Assembly (NCBI RefSeq): GCF_023856365.1
Contig: NC_064554.1
Coordinates: forward strand, 11,446,801-11,510,800
Source: Brienomyrus brachyistius
Taxonomy: Eukaryota; Chordata; Actinopteri; Osteoglossiformes; Mormyridae
Direction of reading: 5' to 3'
DNA: 64,000 nt
Below are positions 1 to 64,000 of this stretch, piece after piece. The position numbers and the translations under genes were made by a program. The notes beneath the pieces were generated by a model, which did not search any database, was not told the origin of the DNA, and was given only the letters and a program-made list of their open reading frames with translations. The stretch's first letter is position 1, and every line of letters begins with the position of its first letter.

Positions 1-343
1 CAATAAGTGCTTCATACACTTTTCATTGTGATCCATTTTCCGTCCAAATGAGTCATCATTCTGCTCTTCCTAGTTGGCAGTAACACCTCCAAGCCTGATC
101 TGAAGCTTGCAGGTGAGCCTGACAGCAATAAGAAAGTCAGGACCGTCATTCCACATTCGTTGTGGGCTCACAAGGGAGGGACATCGTACACTCAGACGAA
201 TGCTGCTCATCACTACACTGCTACCAGTATTACTGGCTAATGTTTTAACTTGCTGAACTAACCATATTAGATGCTGTGAAATGAAAATACTATTAGGAAT
301 TTTCTTTAGTAATTTAGTAATTTAAAGGTAGTAAATCAAACCC

Positions 344-1800
344 ACGCATGTACATCAACAGGTAACTAAACACACCCACACGCATCAACAGGAAACCAAA
401 CACTCACACACATCAACGAGACACCAAACACACCCACACACATCAACCGGACACCATACACTCACACACATTAACAGGAAACTAAACACTCACACACATC
501 AACAGGACATCAAACACACCCACACACATCAACAGGAAACCAAACATTCATACACATCAACTGGACACCAAACACTCATACACATCAACAGGACACCAAA
601 CACATCCACACACATCAACCGGACACCATACACTCACACACATCAACAGGAAACCAAACACTCATACACATCAATTGGACACCAAACACATCCACACACA
701 TCAACCGGACACCATACACTCACACACATCAACAGGAAACCAAACACACCCACACACATCAACAGGAAACCAAACACTCACACACATCAACAGGACACCA
801 AACACACCCACACACATCAGCTGGAAGACAAACACTCATGCACATCAACCGGACACCATACACTCACACACATCAACAGGAAACCAAACACACAGACACA
901 TCAACAGGACACCAAACACACCCACACACATCAACAGGAAGGCAAACCCTTGCACACATCAACAGGACACCAAGCACACCCACACACATCAAAAAGACAC
1001 CAAACCCTCACACACACCAACAGGACACCAAACACACCCACACACATCAACAGGAAGCCAAACACACACACACATCAACAGGACACCAAACACACCCACA
1101 CACATCAACAGGAAGGCAAACCCTCGCACACACCAACAGGACACCAAATACACTCACACACATCAACAGGAAGCCAAACACACATACATCAACAGGACAC
1201 CAAACACACCCACACACATCAAAAAGACACCAAACCCTCACACACACCAACAGGACACCAAACACACCCACACACATCAAAAAGACACCAAACCCTCACA
1301 CACACCAACAGGACACCAAACACACCCACACACATCAACAGGAAGCCAAACACACATACATCAACAGGACACCAAACACACCCACACACATCAACAGGAA
1401 GGCAAACCCTTGCACACATCAACAGGACACCAAGCACACCCACACACATCAAAAAGACACCAAACCCTCACACACACCAACAGGACACCAAACACACCCA
1501 CACACATCAACAGGAAGCCAAACACACACACACATCAACAGGACACCAAACACACCCACACATATCAACAGGAAGGCAAACCCTCGCACACACCAACAGG
1601 ACACCAAATACACTGACACACATCAACAGGAAGCCAAACACACACACATCAATAGGACACCAAACACACCCACACACATCAAAAAGACACCAAACCCTCA
1701 CACACACCAACAGGACACCAAACACACCCACACACATCAACAGGAAGCCAAACACACATACATCAACAGGACACCAAACACACCCACACATATCAACAGA
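344..1800. repeat. Minisatellite, about 30-bp unit, about 48 copies
   Basis: Tandem copies carry the core acatcaacaggacaccaaac followed by acacccacac. Units vary (ggaaacc, ggaagcc, ggaaggc, aaaagacacc) and groups of variants recur, suggesting higher-order duplication. The unit is divisible by three and poor in stops, so long His/Thr/Gln-rich open frames appear in several frames; these are not genes. Confidence 0.95.
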
Positions 1801-3189
1801 ACCACACAGCTCTCAGCTAACACGGCCACAGACGCTCCTCCCCAAGCATTTAACATGGTTTCCCGTGGTCCCTTATCCACCCTGAATAGTGCTTCATCTC
1901 TAATGGGTCTCAGCTCCCTACCAAACATTCTTCCTATCCTCACTCGCCCGCTCGCCTTGTTTGTCCTTGGACGGCTTCCTCTGTATCTGTGGAACTGTGT
2001 CACCTCTCTTCATTCTTGCCTCACCTCCTCCCCCACCCTGAAGTTCAGTTTTACTTGCGTATTTATGTTTCACACATTGCTGGGGTCATGCCTGTCAGTT
2101 CATTCCAAATAAACTTCATGTCTCCCACCTTAGCGGCTTTTCTTTTTCTGTGGTATGCTGAAGCACATTGATATTTACACCTGTACTCTTGCTAAATGTC
2201 CCCACACGCACACACACTTTGATGCGCTGCTCTAAGTGTGCGTGCTGTGGACTGGATTGTAATATTAACTACTGATAATAGCATTAGCATTATCATACCT
2301 CCTTCATACACTGTTGATTTCTGGAGTATATCACTTGACCAGGGTATCTCATAACCAGTGTCACATGATGTCTCCATCCAGCTGTCACATGATGTTTCTG
2401 TACTACAGTACAAGTGTCATAAACAGGCATTAAGCTGGCCAGCCTGTGGGTCATCTGTGATCAGGTATGGGAAGGTCACATGTTATCATCCTAGAGGGAT
2501 CGCTACCCAGTTCCATTACCCAGGTCACAGGATATGCTCGAGTCAGGGACAAAGCCGCTGGCCAATCAGAAAGCTTCCGTCCCCTAGCCAATGAGCACAG
2601 ACGTATCACAGTACCTCCGCCTCTCGACACAAGGGCCAGGCCTCATTGGGACACTGCAGTGGAGTGACAGCTCTGATGGGCATGTCTCTCTCTGCCTGCC
2701 GTCAGGTCTTTGTGGCTTCCTGGCTCGGCAGGGGACCCGTAGGTGGCAGCGATGAACAACATCGCATTGATCACACTGCTTGCCATTGTGAGCAAGCACT
2801 AATGCATTAGCACCCAGCTAACACATGTAAAGCACAAGAGAATATGAACAGCACAGGGACCCCATCTTTTCTGTTTTCTTATTTTTCCCATCAGGCAACT
2901 TTTTTCCCTGTGTCATCCAAAATCTGTTAACGGAGGCCTTTGTGGGAGCGCATTTTCGGAAGGAACAGCAGTTTCCTGGGCGCCCCCTCACCACACACAG
3001 TGTGCAGAGCACTAGTCACAGGTGTGAGTCACAGGGAGGGGGAGGGGGGAGCAGTGTCAGGTGTTTTACTCTGTACTGAGAGGGCAGGTGTTTGCCTGCA
3101 CACAGCAGGTGGCAGGTCCCCAGAAGCAGTATGACAGCCATGCCTGCACGTGCGTAACCTTAGCACAGTGTGTGAGGTGTTAGGAGACT

Positions 3190-3770
3190 TGTATCCATGT
3201 GCATGAGTGTGTGCCTGAATGTGAAAGAATCTCTTTATATATGTGAGGGTGTGGGCACGTTTCTGGGGCTGTACTATGTATGTACATGTCTGTGTTCCTG
3301 TGCTTCTCTGTGTATGTGTGTGCCTATGTTTCTTAGTATATGTGTGTGCCTGTCTTCCTGCATTTCTCTGTGTATGTGTGTGCCTGTGTTTCTTAGTATA
3401 TGTGTGTGCCTGTCTTCCTGCATTTCTCTGTGTATGTGTTTTCCTGTGTTTCTCTGTGTATGTGTGTGCCTGTGTTTCTCAGAATATGTGCTTGCCTGTC
3501 TTCCTGCGTTTCTCTGTGTATGTGTTTTCCTGTGTTTCTCTGTGTATGTGTGTGTCTTTGTTATTGTGTTTCTCTGTATATGTGAGTGCCGGTGTTCCGG
3601 TGTTTCTCTGTGTATCTGTGTTCCTGTGTTCCTCTGTGTATGTGTGTGTCCCTTTTCCTGTGTTTCTCTATGTATGTGTGTGCCTGTGTGCCTCTGTTTC
3701 TCTCTGTGTGTAGGTGCCTGTATTCCTGTATGTTTTGTGTTCTCTCTCTGTATGTCTGGCTTGTGAGAAA
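3190..3770. repeat. GT/TC-rich minisatellite, about 30-bp unit
   Basis: Repeats of the form tttctctgtgtatgtgtgtg plus cctgtgttcctg, with alternating variants giving a 60-bp supra-period in places. The Cys/Val/Phe-rich open frames here are repeat translation. Confidence 0.9.
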
Positions 3771-3868
3771 ATCCGGGGCCACAAAGTTAACAGCAGTGAC
3801 TATGAGCCTCAGACAGCAGCTCTATAAATAGGAGGGTATAGATGGAAATGAATGAACAAGTCAGCAGA

Positions 3869-3946
3869 TCTCTCTCTCTTTCTCCATTTCTCTCTCCCTC
3901 CCTCTCTACCGTTCTCTGCCCCTCTCTCTCCCCCTGCCTCTCTCTA
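3869..3946. repeat. TC-rich low-complexity tract
   Basis: A run of ctctctctctttctcc-type sequence, almost purely pyrimidine on the + strand. Confidence 0.85.
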
Positions 3947-4362
3947 ATATAATGAACGCCCCCACCATCTGTCCAGATGCTCTGCCTTTGTGTCTCCACG
4001 CTCTTGTTGCCTGTCCCTGTGTCTCTATGTGTGCCAGTATGGTCAGCACTATAGTATTTGGTATTTTGTGGACATTGTCAAGGAGAGGTGGTGGCCCCAG
4101 TTAAGGACATCTGCTGTCACACCCAGCCAGCCTCTTTGCACTAAGACACAGGTTCCTGCCCATGAGGGCCTGATCTCTCTCCAGTCTTGCAGCCTTCAGC
4201 TGATAGTCATCAGTATCATCTCCATCACTGAGGATATCCCTGTTCCCACAGTCACTGATCCATCCTGAGCCGTTATCACCATGCTTCTGTGACTATGGGT
4301 TTTTTTTTTTTTTTGCAGTACAAGGACAATACAGCTGGTTATTCACAGTTTTTAGCTCATGA

Positions 4363-58336
<53,974 letters not shown>

Positions 58337-61300
58337 CCTCTGGGGAATGGGGAGGGGGGCTTTTTTTAGGGGGGGGGGCACAATGTCAGTCTTTTTCTTT
58401 CGCAGAGAAATGGGTGAAACGAGGGGTTGTGGGTCTGCTCGGTGCTCGGTGCCGCCAAGGAGACGCGCCGACATGAAGATGGCGGAAATGGTGGCTTGTT
58501 TCCTTTACCTTTACTTTTCGTTACTTTCCTCTGCTGCTCAGTGTCTCCTCGGTGAGATGGGGGGGAGGGGGCGGGCCCGGAGGTCGGAGGCCAGAGGTCA
58601 AAAGAAGGACTTCCAGTGAAAAGCAAAGGAGAGATAGCGGGCCATGAGTGAAGAAAGCAAGGAAACGTGTGGAAGCGCAGTGCTGAAGCTGAGCTGGGCC
58701 AGAAGATGCTGAGTCTCCAAATGCAGAGGGCAGCCTCTCCTCACCGAGCTGGGTTGCGCCCCCCAAGCCAACAGCAGATGTCAACAACTCTAGCCGCAGC
58801 CAAAACCACAGCAGAACTCTAAATGGGGAGAATGACTATGTTTTCCTTTTTCAGGACTGAACAGAGCTCCTTCTATTGCAAAAACCAACCTTGGTGTTGG
58901 GTAATATTGATGAGTTTTATCATCTGTGTTTACTGTTAATAATTATTACACTGACAGTGTCCCTTCCGCCTGTAAGTGCGGGCAGGGTGGGGGGAGGGTG
59001 GGGGGGTGGGGAAACAGCCAGTGGGGGGGGCCGGACTCTGCTCCTTACCCGCTGCTCCTGTGCGGCCGTCCCGACCCAGGAAAGAAGACACACAAGGGGG
59101 AAAACGACAAGAGAGGACCACACTCTCTCCAGTAATTCTTCTTCTTGGTCTAATCCTCCACCTCCTCCCTATTCTTCTCCTTCAGAACATTGGAGCTTGA
59201 TCATTCTGTTGCACCCGTTCAGCTTTGTTTGGACTCTTAGAGTAAAATCCCGTGGAATCCTGCATGACTGACACAAAAAAAAACTTTACTGTCTGGGGGA
59301 GGGGGGTGATTCTGGGGTCCTTTTCTAAGTCTGCAGAAGTTCTCTCTCTCTCTCTCTTTCACTCTCTCTCTGTCCAGCCATTCCTCCTTCCCATCATTTA
59401 GTCATCTCTCACTGTGTCTTTGGGGTATCCTGGGTTTGGCAGGAGTGGTGAAGAGGCACAGAACGGCTTCAAGGTCTATATTTGTGTAACCAAATCATAC
59501 CTGTGTGCGGTTTTTCGAAACACTTTTTATTCTCTGCACAAACTTGCCCATAAACCATGAAATTAAAGGATAAAAGTCCACAGTGTTCTCTAAACACTAA
59601 CAGTCATGACATGGGCAAAAATATAATTCCTATCTGATTGGGCTTTTCAAAGGTATTATTCTTGGGAGTTTTCTGAAGTCTGGATACACACAGGCATGGA
59701 GTTTGTGTGCTCTGCCCCCTTCTCCTAACGTAGCTCTTTGTTAATCTGACCCGAGGCAGACCCAAAGCAGGCCCGGTACCCTCAGTGTGGACATGTGTGG
59801 ATGCCACTGCCCCCAGACCACGTCTGTGATTCCAGTCTTCCGTACATTTTCTGGAACAGAGAGGGAGTGAACACGAGAGAAAAGAGAACGCTTTTCCATT
59901 TTAAGACTTGATTTGTTGACAATAGTGATAAAAGTTCTATAAGTAATGCTAATGATATGAATTATAATAATGTCTATGATATGAGAGAGAGAAACTGTAC
60001 ATCAGTGTTATGTTTCTGAGTCAGAAGTGTTCATCATGTTCTCATGTCTGACAACAACGTTGTTCCCCTGGCAGCCGGCAGTGGGTGGGGCTCAGTAAGA
60101 CAGGTGCATTGTGGGACCTGTAGTTGTGTAAACCAGTTCCTACCTCCAAGTCATGAGAGTGATAACAAAAAAGGGCTGCGCCTGCTTGGAAATAAGGGGG
60201 TCTAGATGGGGAGGGAGAGTGAATTCCAAGCTTAAAATGAATAAATGTTGGGCAGAATGTCAGTCTGTGATGGATAAGTAGCAGAGTATCCTGGGATTTC
60301 CACTGGAGTTTTCACACCCAAGAATATGGAACCCAACCTAAAACATGGACCTCTAGGAAGGAGAAAGAGGAGTACTTTAATTCGTAGGGGGACAGAAAAC
60401 CCAGCATTCTCAGCACCTGGGGTTCGGAACTGGGATTTGAAACCAACATTATGGTTCCTGTGTACAGCTGCATTGGTGTAGCTTCCTGTTAATATGAACG
60501 AGAGTGCAGCCTTTTCAAAGACACAGCAGTTGCTCCTCCATGCAGGTGCCCATGTAGCTCAATCAAAACCCGAGTTCATTGTGTAGGTGCCCACAAATGA
60601 GAAGTCCGGGTAACCACGGGCTACGGAGTGGCTGTTCCCTTCATCCGTCATTATATCCTGGCCCTGCAGGGGGCATTGTTGTGGCTTTGCGGTGCACTCA
60701 TGAGGAACAGAGCACCGCGCCCTGCTGTCACCCTCACACAGCCCCACCTTTAATCCCCCCAAGCGTTTTACTGCCTGTAATCCGTACACCAGGTTTAGCA
60801 CTCCGAGGACCTTGTGTTCGTAGAATGAAAGAGCCACATAAAAGAAACGAGCGCTGGGCTGTCCTTCTGCAGACGCAGTCCGAGAGCCTAATAGGACAAC
60901 ATTCACACCATTTACCCATCCAGCATCTGTCTTAGCATACCACCAACTAACATACGAAACACTAACACGATTATTAATTATTATGAACTATTATTATATT
61001 ACAAATACTACTACTATTCTCACTATTTCTGCTGTCAGGGTTGACTGGATTGCACTACAGCGATTATTACTATAGATATGGCTCTATAGATATAGACAGT
61101 ATAGGACAGTATGGATATTGCACAGGTATCTTTTACATATCACCCCATACGGGCCACACAACATAAAGTAAAATTAACTCTTAACCGAAGATCCGCCACG
61201 CCATACTATCCTGCAGAACTCCCGTCGCAGACATAGACTTCGCGATAAGCAAACTCTCAGTCCCCTGCTGTCCGTGCCTGTGTACTGCATGCGTGTGTTC

Positions 61301-61870
61301 CCAGAGGAGAACAGCAGCCGTGTGTGTGCCTGCATGTGTCCGTGTGCGTGTGGTACATCGTTACCAGTGCCTTACACCGTGGAAGGAATGAGCCTCCCCT
61401 CAGACAAGCCTTTTTTTCATTCATACCTTTCCACATCTCACCATGACGAAAGCTACAATCCCCCTCCCTCCTTTCTACCTCTTTTTCCTTCTCCATCACT
61501 CCCTGTGGCAAGTTTGTCACAGACGAGGTGTTTTTATTCAGAAAGGGGCCTGGGAGGTGGGGCAGAGTTCTGTGTGTTCTGTCATCTCTCTCTCTGTGCC
61601 GCTCTGTATGCTGTGTATATCACCCATAAACCTCCAGAAATCATATGCGTGTCCATTCTCGTCTCTACTTTTCCGTTCTTCTCGTTCCCTCTCTCCGTCC
61701 CATTATGACAGGATCGACCTGTCGTCCTGCCGCCTGTATACCATCGATTGTCTATTGAGACATCATCTGAATCAGGCCCCGTCCAGTAGCGGCTACTCTA
61801 ACAAGATGCATTACCATATACTACCACAAGAGTGCAGCATCGGTTTATCTGTTAATCGGAGAGCTCTGAA

Positions 61871-61872
<2 letters not shown>

Positions 61873-61941
<69 letters not shown>
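61873..61941. repeat. (GT)n microsatellite
   Basis: About 34 nearly perfect GT dinucleotides at the 5' edge of a dispersed repeat copy. Confidence 0.96.
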
Positions 61942-61947
<6 letters not shown>

Positions 61948-62195
61948 GATTAATTTTATATTACATTGTGAGACAAAACGTCACCAACAATGTGATAAAC
62001 ACCTGTTATTTTGACGTTGTGGGGACAGTTTTTCAGGTCCCCACAAAGATCTGTGAATGCAATCAATTGTTTGGTTACTTATGGCTAAGGTTAGGACTGG
62101 TTAGGGGTTAGGGTCGTGATGTTGCGATTAGAATTTTCCCTATAGAAATGAATGGAGAGTCTCACAAAGATATAATTACAAACCTGTGTATTTGT
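61942..62195 (+). repeat. Dispersed GTGGGGAC-type repeat, copy 3
   Basis: Contains gttgtggggacagtttttca, gtccccacaaag, ggttacttatggctaaggtt, ggttaggggttagggtc and cacaaagatataattacaaa, in the same order as 18950-19262. Confidence 0.75.
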
Positions 62196-62937
62196 GTATG
62201 TTTAGTAAAATGATACCTTGAACTTCCTACACAGACCAAATCTTATGAATCCCTTATGCAACGGGAATGACTCATAGGGTCATTTTCTGCAGCGCATGGG
62301 CGATGCTGTGTCAGTAAGCTGAGTATTGATCATTGCTCAGGACGTGGCTAAGGCATTCAATGGCCTCCAGACACTTTTAGCAATTAGCACATAATCAGGT
62401 AATTGATTTTTTTTTTTATTGAAGGGGAGCAAGAATTGTACTTTTAAATTCGTTATGTGCATGTGCGCGCGTGCGTGTGTGTGTGTAGGCGGATGTGTCT
62501 AATAATGAGTGACATTACACTGTGGGGTTCACGGTGCTGCGTTGCTAATTCTGTTGCCGTATTGGCACTTTACTGAGTGTCTCGGAGTGCGTAGCTATGA
62601 GCGAGAGCTCTGCGTGCCCGTGCAGAAACGTGCGTGTTGTGTCTGCGTGCGAAAGCCATTGTCCCATCATGCCATCGCCACGAGACAAAGACGCCAATCA
62701 TCCACCCATCTCCCCGCGTGCCACTGTGTCCCGAATCACGACCTCAGCCTCACATCGAACGACATACGATAAAATAATGACACAAATAAGTCTAAACTAC
62801 GTAGGAGCCGCTATGGAAAAAAAGAGAAACAAAAAAGACTAATTACAAAAAAAAAAACCAAAAAAAGTAAAATATTTACTTCCAGAACTGCATGTGCGAT
62901 GTGCATGCTACAGCGTGGATTAACAGTCATCTTCAGG

Positions 62938-62989
62938 AATAAAAAAATAATACTACTAAAAGAAAAGTATATATAAATATATAAATAAA
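62938..62989 (+). terminator. Candidate polyadenylation signals
   Basis: Two AATAAA hexamers (62938-62943, 62984-62989) lie in a strongly A/T-rich section. Whether they are used is not known. Confidence 0.3.
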
Positions 62990-63516
62990 TATATAGATGT
63001 TTTTAAAGCAACATGTTCTTTTTTCCTTCTATTTTTAAAAACAAAAAATGCTAAAAAAGACAAAAAAAAATCAAAAGAGCAAAGTGACTTTGGTGAGAAT
63101 CACAGGTAGTTGGTTTCCATTGTCAGCTGCCCCTGCAGACCTGGAGGACAGACAGGCCCCTATACACCACGTTCAGGACACAACAAAGAAAAAAGATCTC
63201 GCGTGGGTAAAATGCTCGAGAGAAAAAGAGAAGTAAAATAAATCTCCCTCCTCAGTCATGAGGCGCAGTAGGAGGTGCCTGAATTTGATGATGTACTCAT
63301 TTAGTCTGGCTATGGTATCTCCCTGTCTCTCTCTCTATCTCACTGCTGTTTCTACCAGTGCATTTTGTAACTCCAGACAGAATTCTTCCTAATGAACCTG
63401 AATAAACCCAGAGAGAATGCACCATGCCAGTCTGCGACTCGTCTTTACTGCTCCCGCTCCCTGCCTGGTCAGCTGCTGCGTATTCTCATGACGTGGGATC
63501 GGCCCACACACTTCCT

Positions 63517-63521
63517 CCCCC

Positions 63522-63552
<31 letters not shown>

Positions 63553-63557
63553 ACACA
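63517..63557. repeat. Poly-C plus (CA)n run
   Basis: About 20 C followed by about 10 CA dinucleotides. Confidence 0.92.
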
Positions 63558-64000
63558 TCCCCCACCCCTTCACTGTCACAACTTCAAAGGTATGTGCAGG
63601 AATCGTTCATTACACCTTTTAGCATATGGTGCTTTTAACTCTGGTTGTAAGCAAGAGTAATAAAAAATGAAGGACAGGCTGGAAAATGAAGAAACACACC
63701 AATCGGAGGTATTAGAATCACACACACACGCATTTACGCATACCGTATGTCTGTGAATTATAGACTACATAATCATTCATATTCTTAGAACTGGACAGCA
63801 ATTAGTACGGTGAATTCTCATACGTTAAATACCACATTTCATTTCGTGTGAGTGTGTGCCATGTTACCTTGTGGTAAACTTTGGCACCTACAGCTTATGT
63901 TTCTATGACACACTGGTTATCACCACCTCTCTCCTAAACACACCTACCCTCACTTCGTCTGTACTTCCTTGTAAACCACATTTTCCTTCCTTTTTACAAT

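Larger units (their letters stand above)
58337..64000 (+). other. 3' UTR and downstream flank, no further gene recognised
   Basis: 5.7 kb after the stop. Contains G-rich and TC-rich stretches, a dispersed repeat (61942-62190), an A/T-rich section (62820-63070) and AATAAA motifs at 60240, 62938, 62984, 63237, 63401 and 63659. I cannot tell where the transcript ends. None of the open frames resembles a protein. Confidence 0.65.

Noticed and set aside
675..2112. Long His/Thr/Gln-rich open frames on the + strand
   Set aside because: They are translation of a 30-bp minisatellite open in several frames, with no splice signals or homology.
3197..3766. Cys/Val/Phe-rich 189-residue open frame
   Set aside because: It lies wholly in a GT/TC minisatellite; overlapping frames give similar low-complexity products.
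62509..62842. Small open frames downstream of the gene
   Set aside because: Short, not conserved in any way I can recognise, and in a simple-sequence-rich flank.

Overview
The window is a vertebrate genomic segment, almost certainly from a ray-finned (probably teleost) fish. The evidence is a single multi-exon gene with GT-AG introns, dense CA/GT microsatellites, CTCF-like sites, and fish-type non-autonomous repeats (a retroposon tail with the gcgctatataaa / aattg motif, and hAT-like foldback elements). No prokaryotic features and no second gene were recognised. Species and chromosome cannot be read from the sequence.

The gene lies on the + strand and fills about 4.4-58.3 kb. It encodes the pore-forming alpha-1A subunit of the P/Q-type voltage-gated calcium channel (Cav2.1, cacna1a). 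The 5' end (N-terminus and domain I S1 to S3) lies upstream of the window. I placed 46 coding exons, from domain I S4 (4398) to the C-terminal stop (58334-58336). All have consistent splice phases. Domain I is at 4398-9100; the I-II linker with the beta-subunit binding site at 9218-10050; domain II at 10050-12339; the II-III loop at 12524-15885; domain III at 16413-22880; domain IV at 23055-34800; the EF-hand, pre-IQ and IQ region at 34719-42481; and the distal C-tail at 48495-58336. The four selectivity-filter glutamates are present (TMEGW, TGEDW, TGEGW, TGEAW).

The gene carries three alternative-splicing layouts known from mammalian CACNA1A. One is a mutually exclusive pair of 97-nt EF-hand exons (36102-36198 and 36862-36958). 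One is a 36-nt cassette-like exon (53862-53897) inside a very long pyrimidine tract. The third is a tandem 3' splice site at the last exon, where five nucleotides (GGCAG) decide between a long C-tail and an immediate TAG stop. The human SCA6 CAG/polyglutamine run is absent here.

The introns are unusually rich in tandem repeats: at least eleven distinct minisatellites. The largest is a roughly 5-kb, 25-bp-unit array (about 200 copies) containing vertebrate telomere-like CCCTAA motifs; it begins two bases inside the intron separating IVS4 from IVS5. Other intron content includes a hAT-like palindromic MITE with an imperfect 8-bp target duplication (23244-23408), two copies of another foldback element, three copies of a GTGGGGAC-containing dispersed repeat, and UG-repeat tracts acting as the pyrimidine tracts of 3' splice sites. 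Downstream of the stop, 58337-64000 holds 3' UTR and probably flanking sequence with several AATAAA signals and no recognisable further gene.
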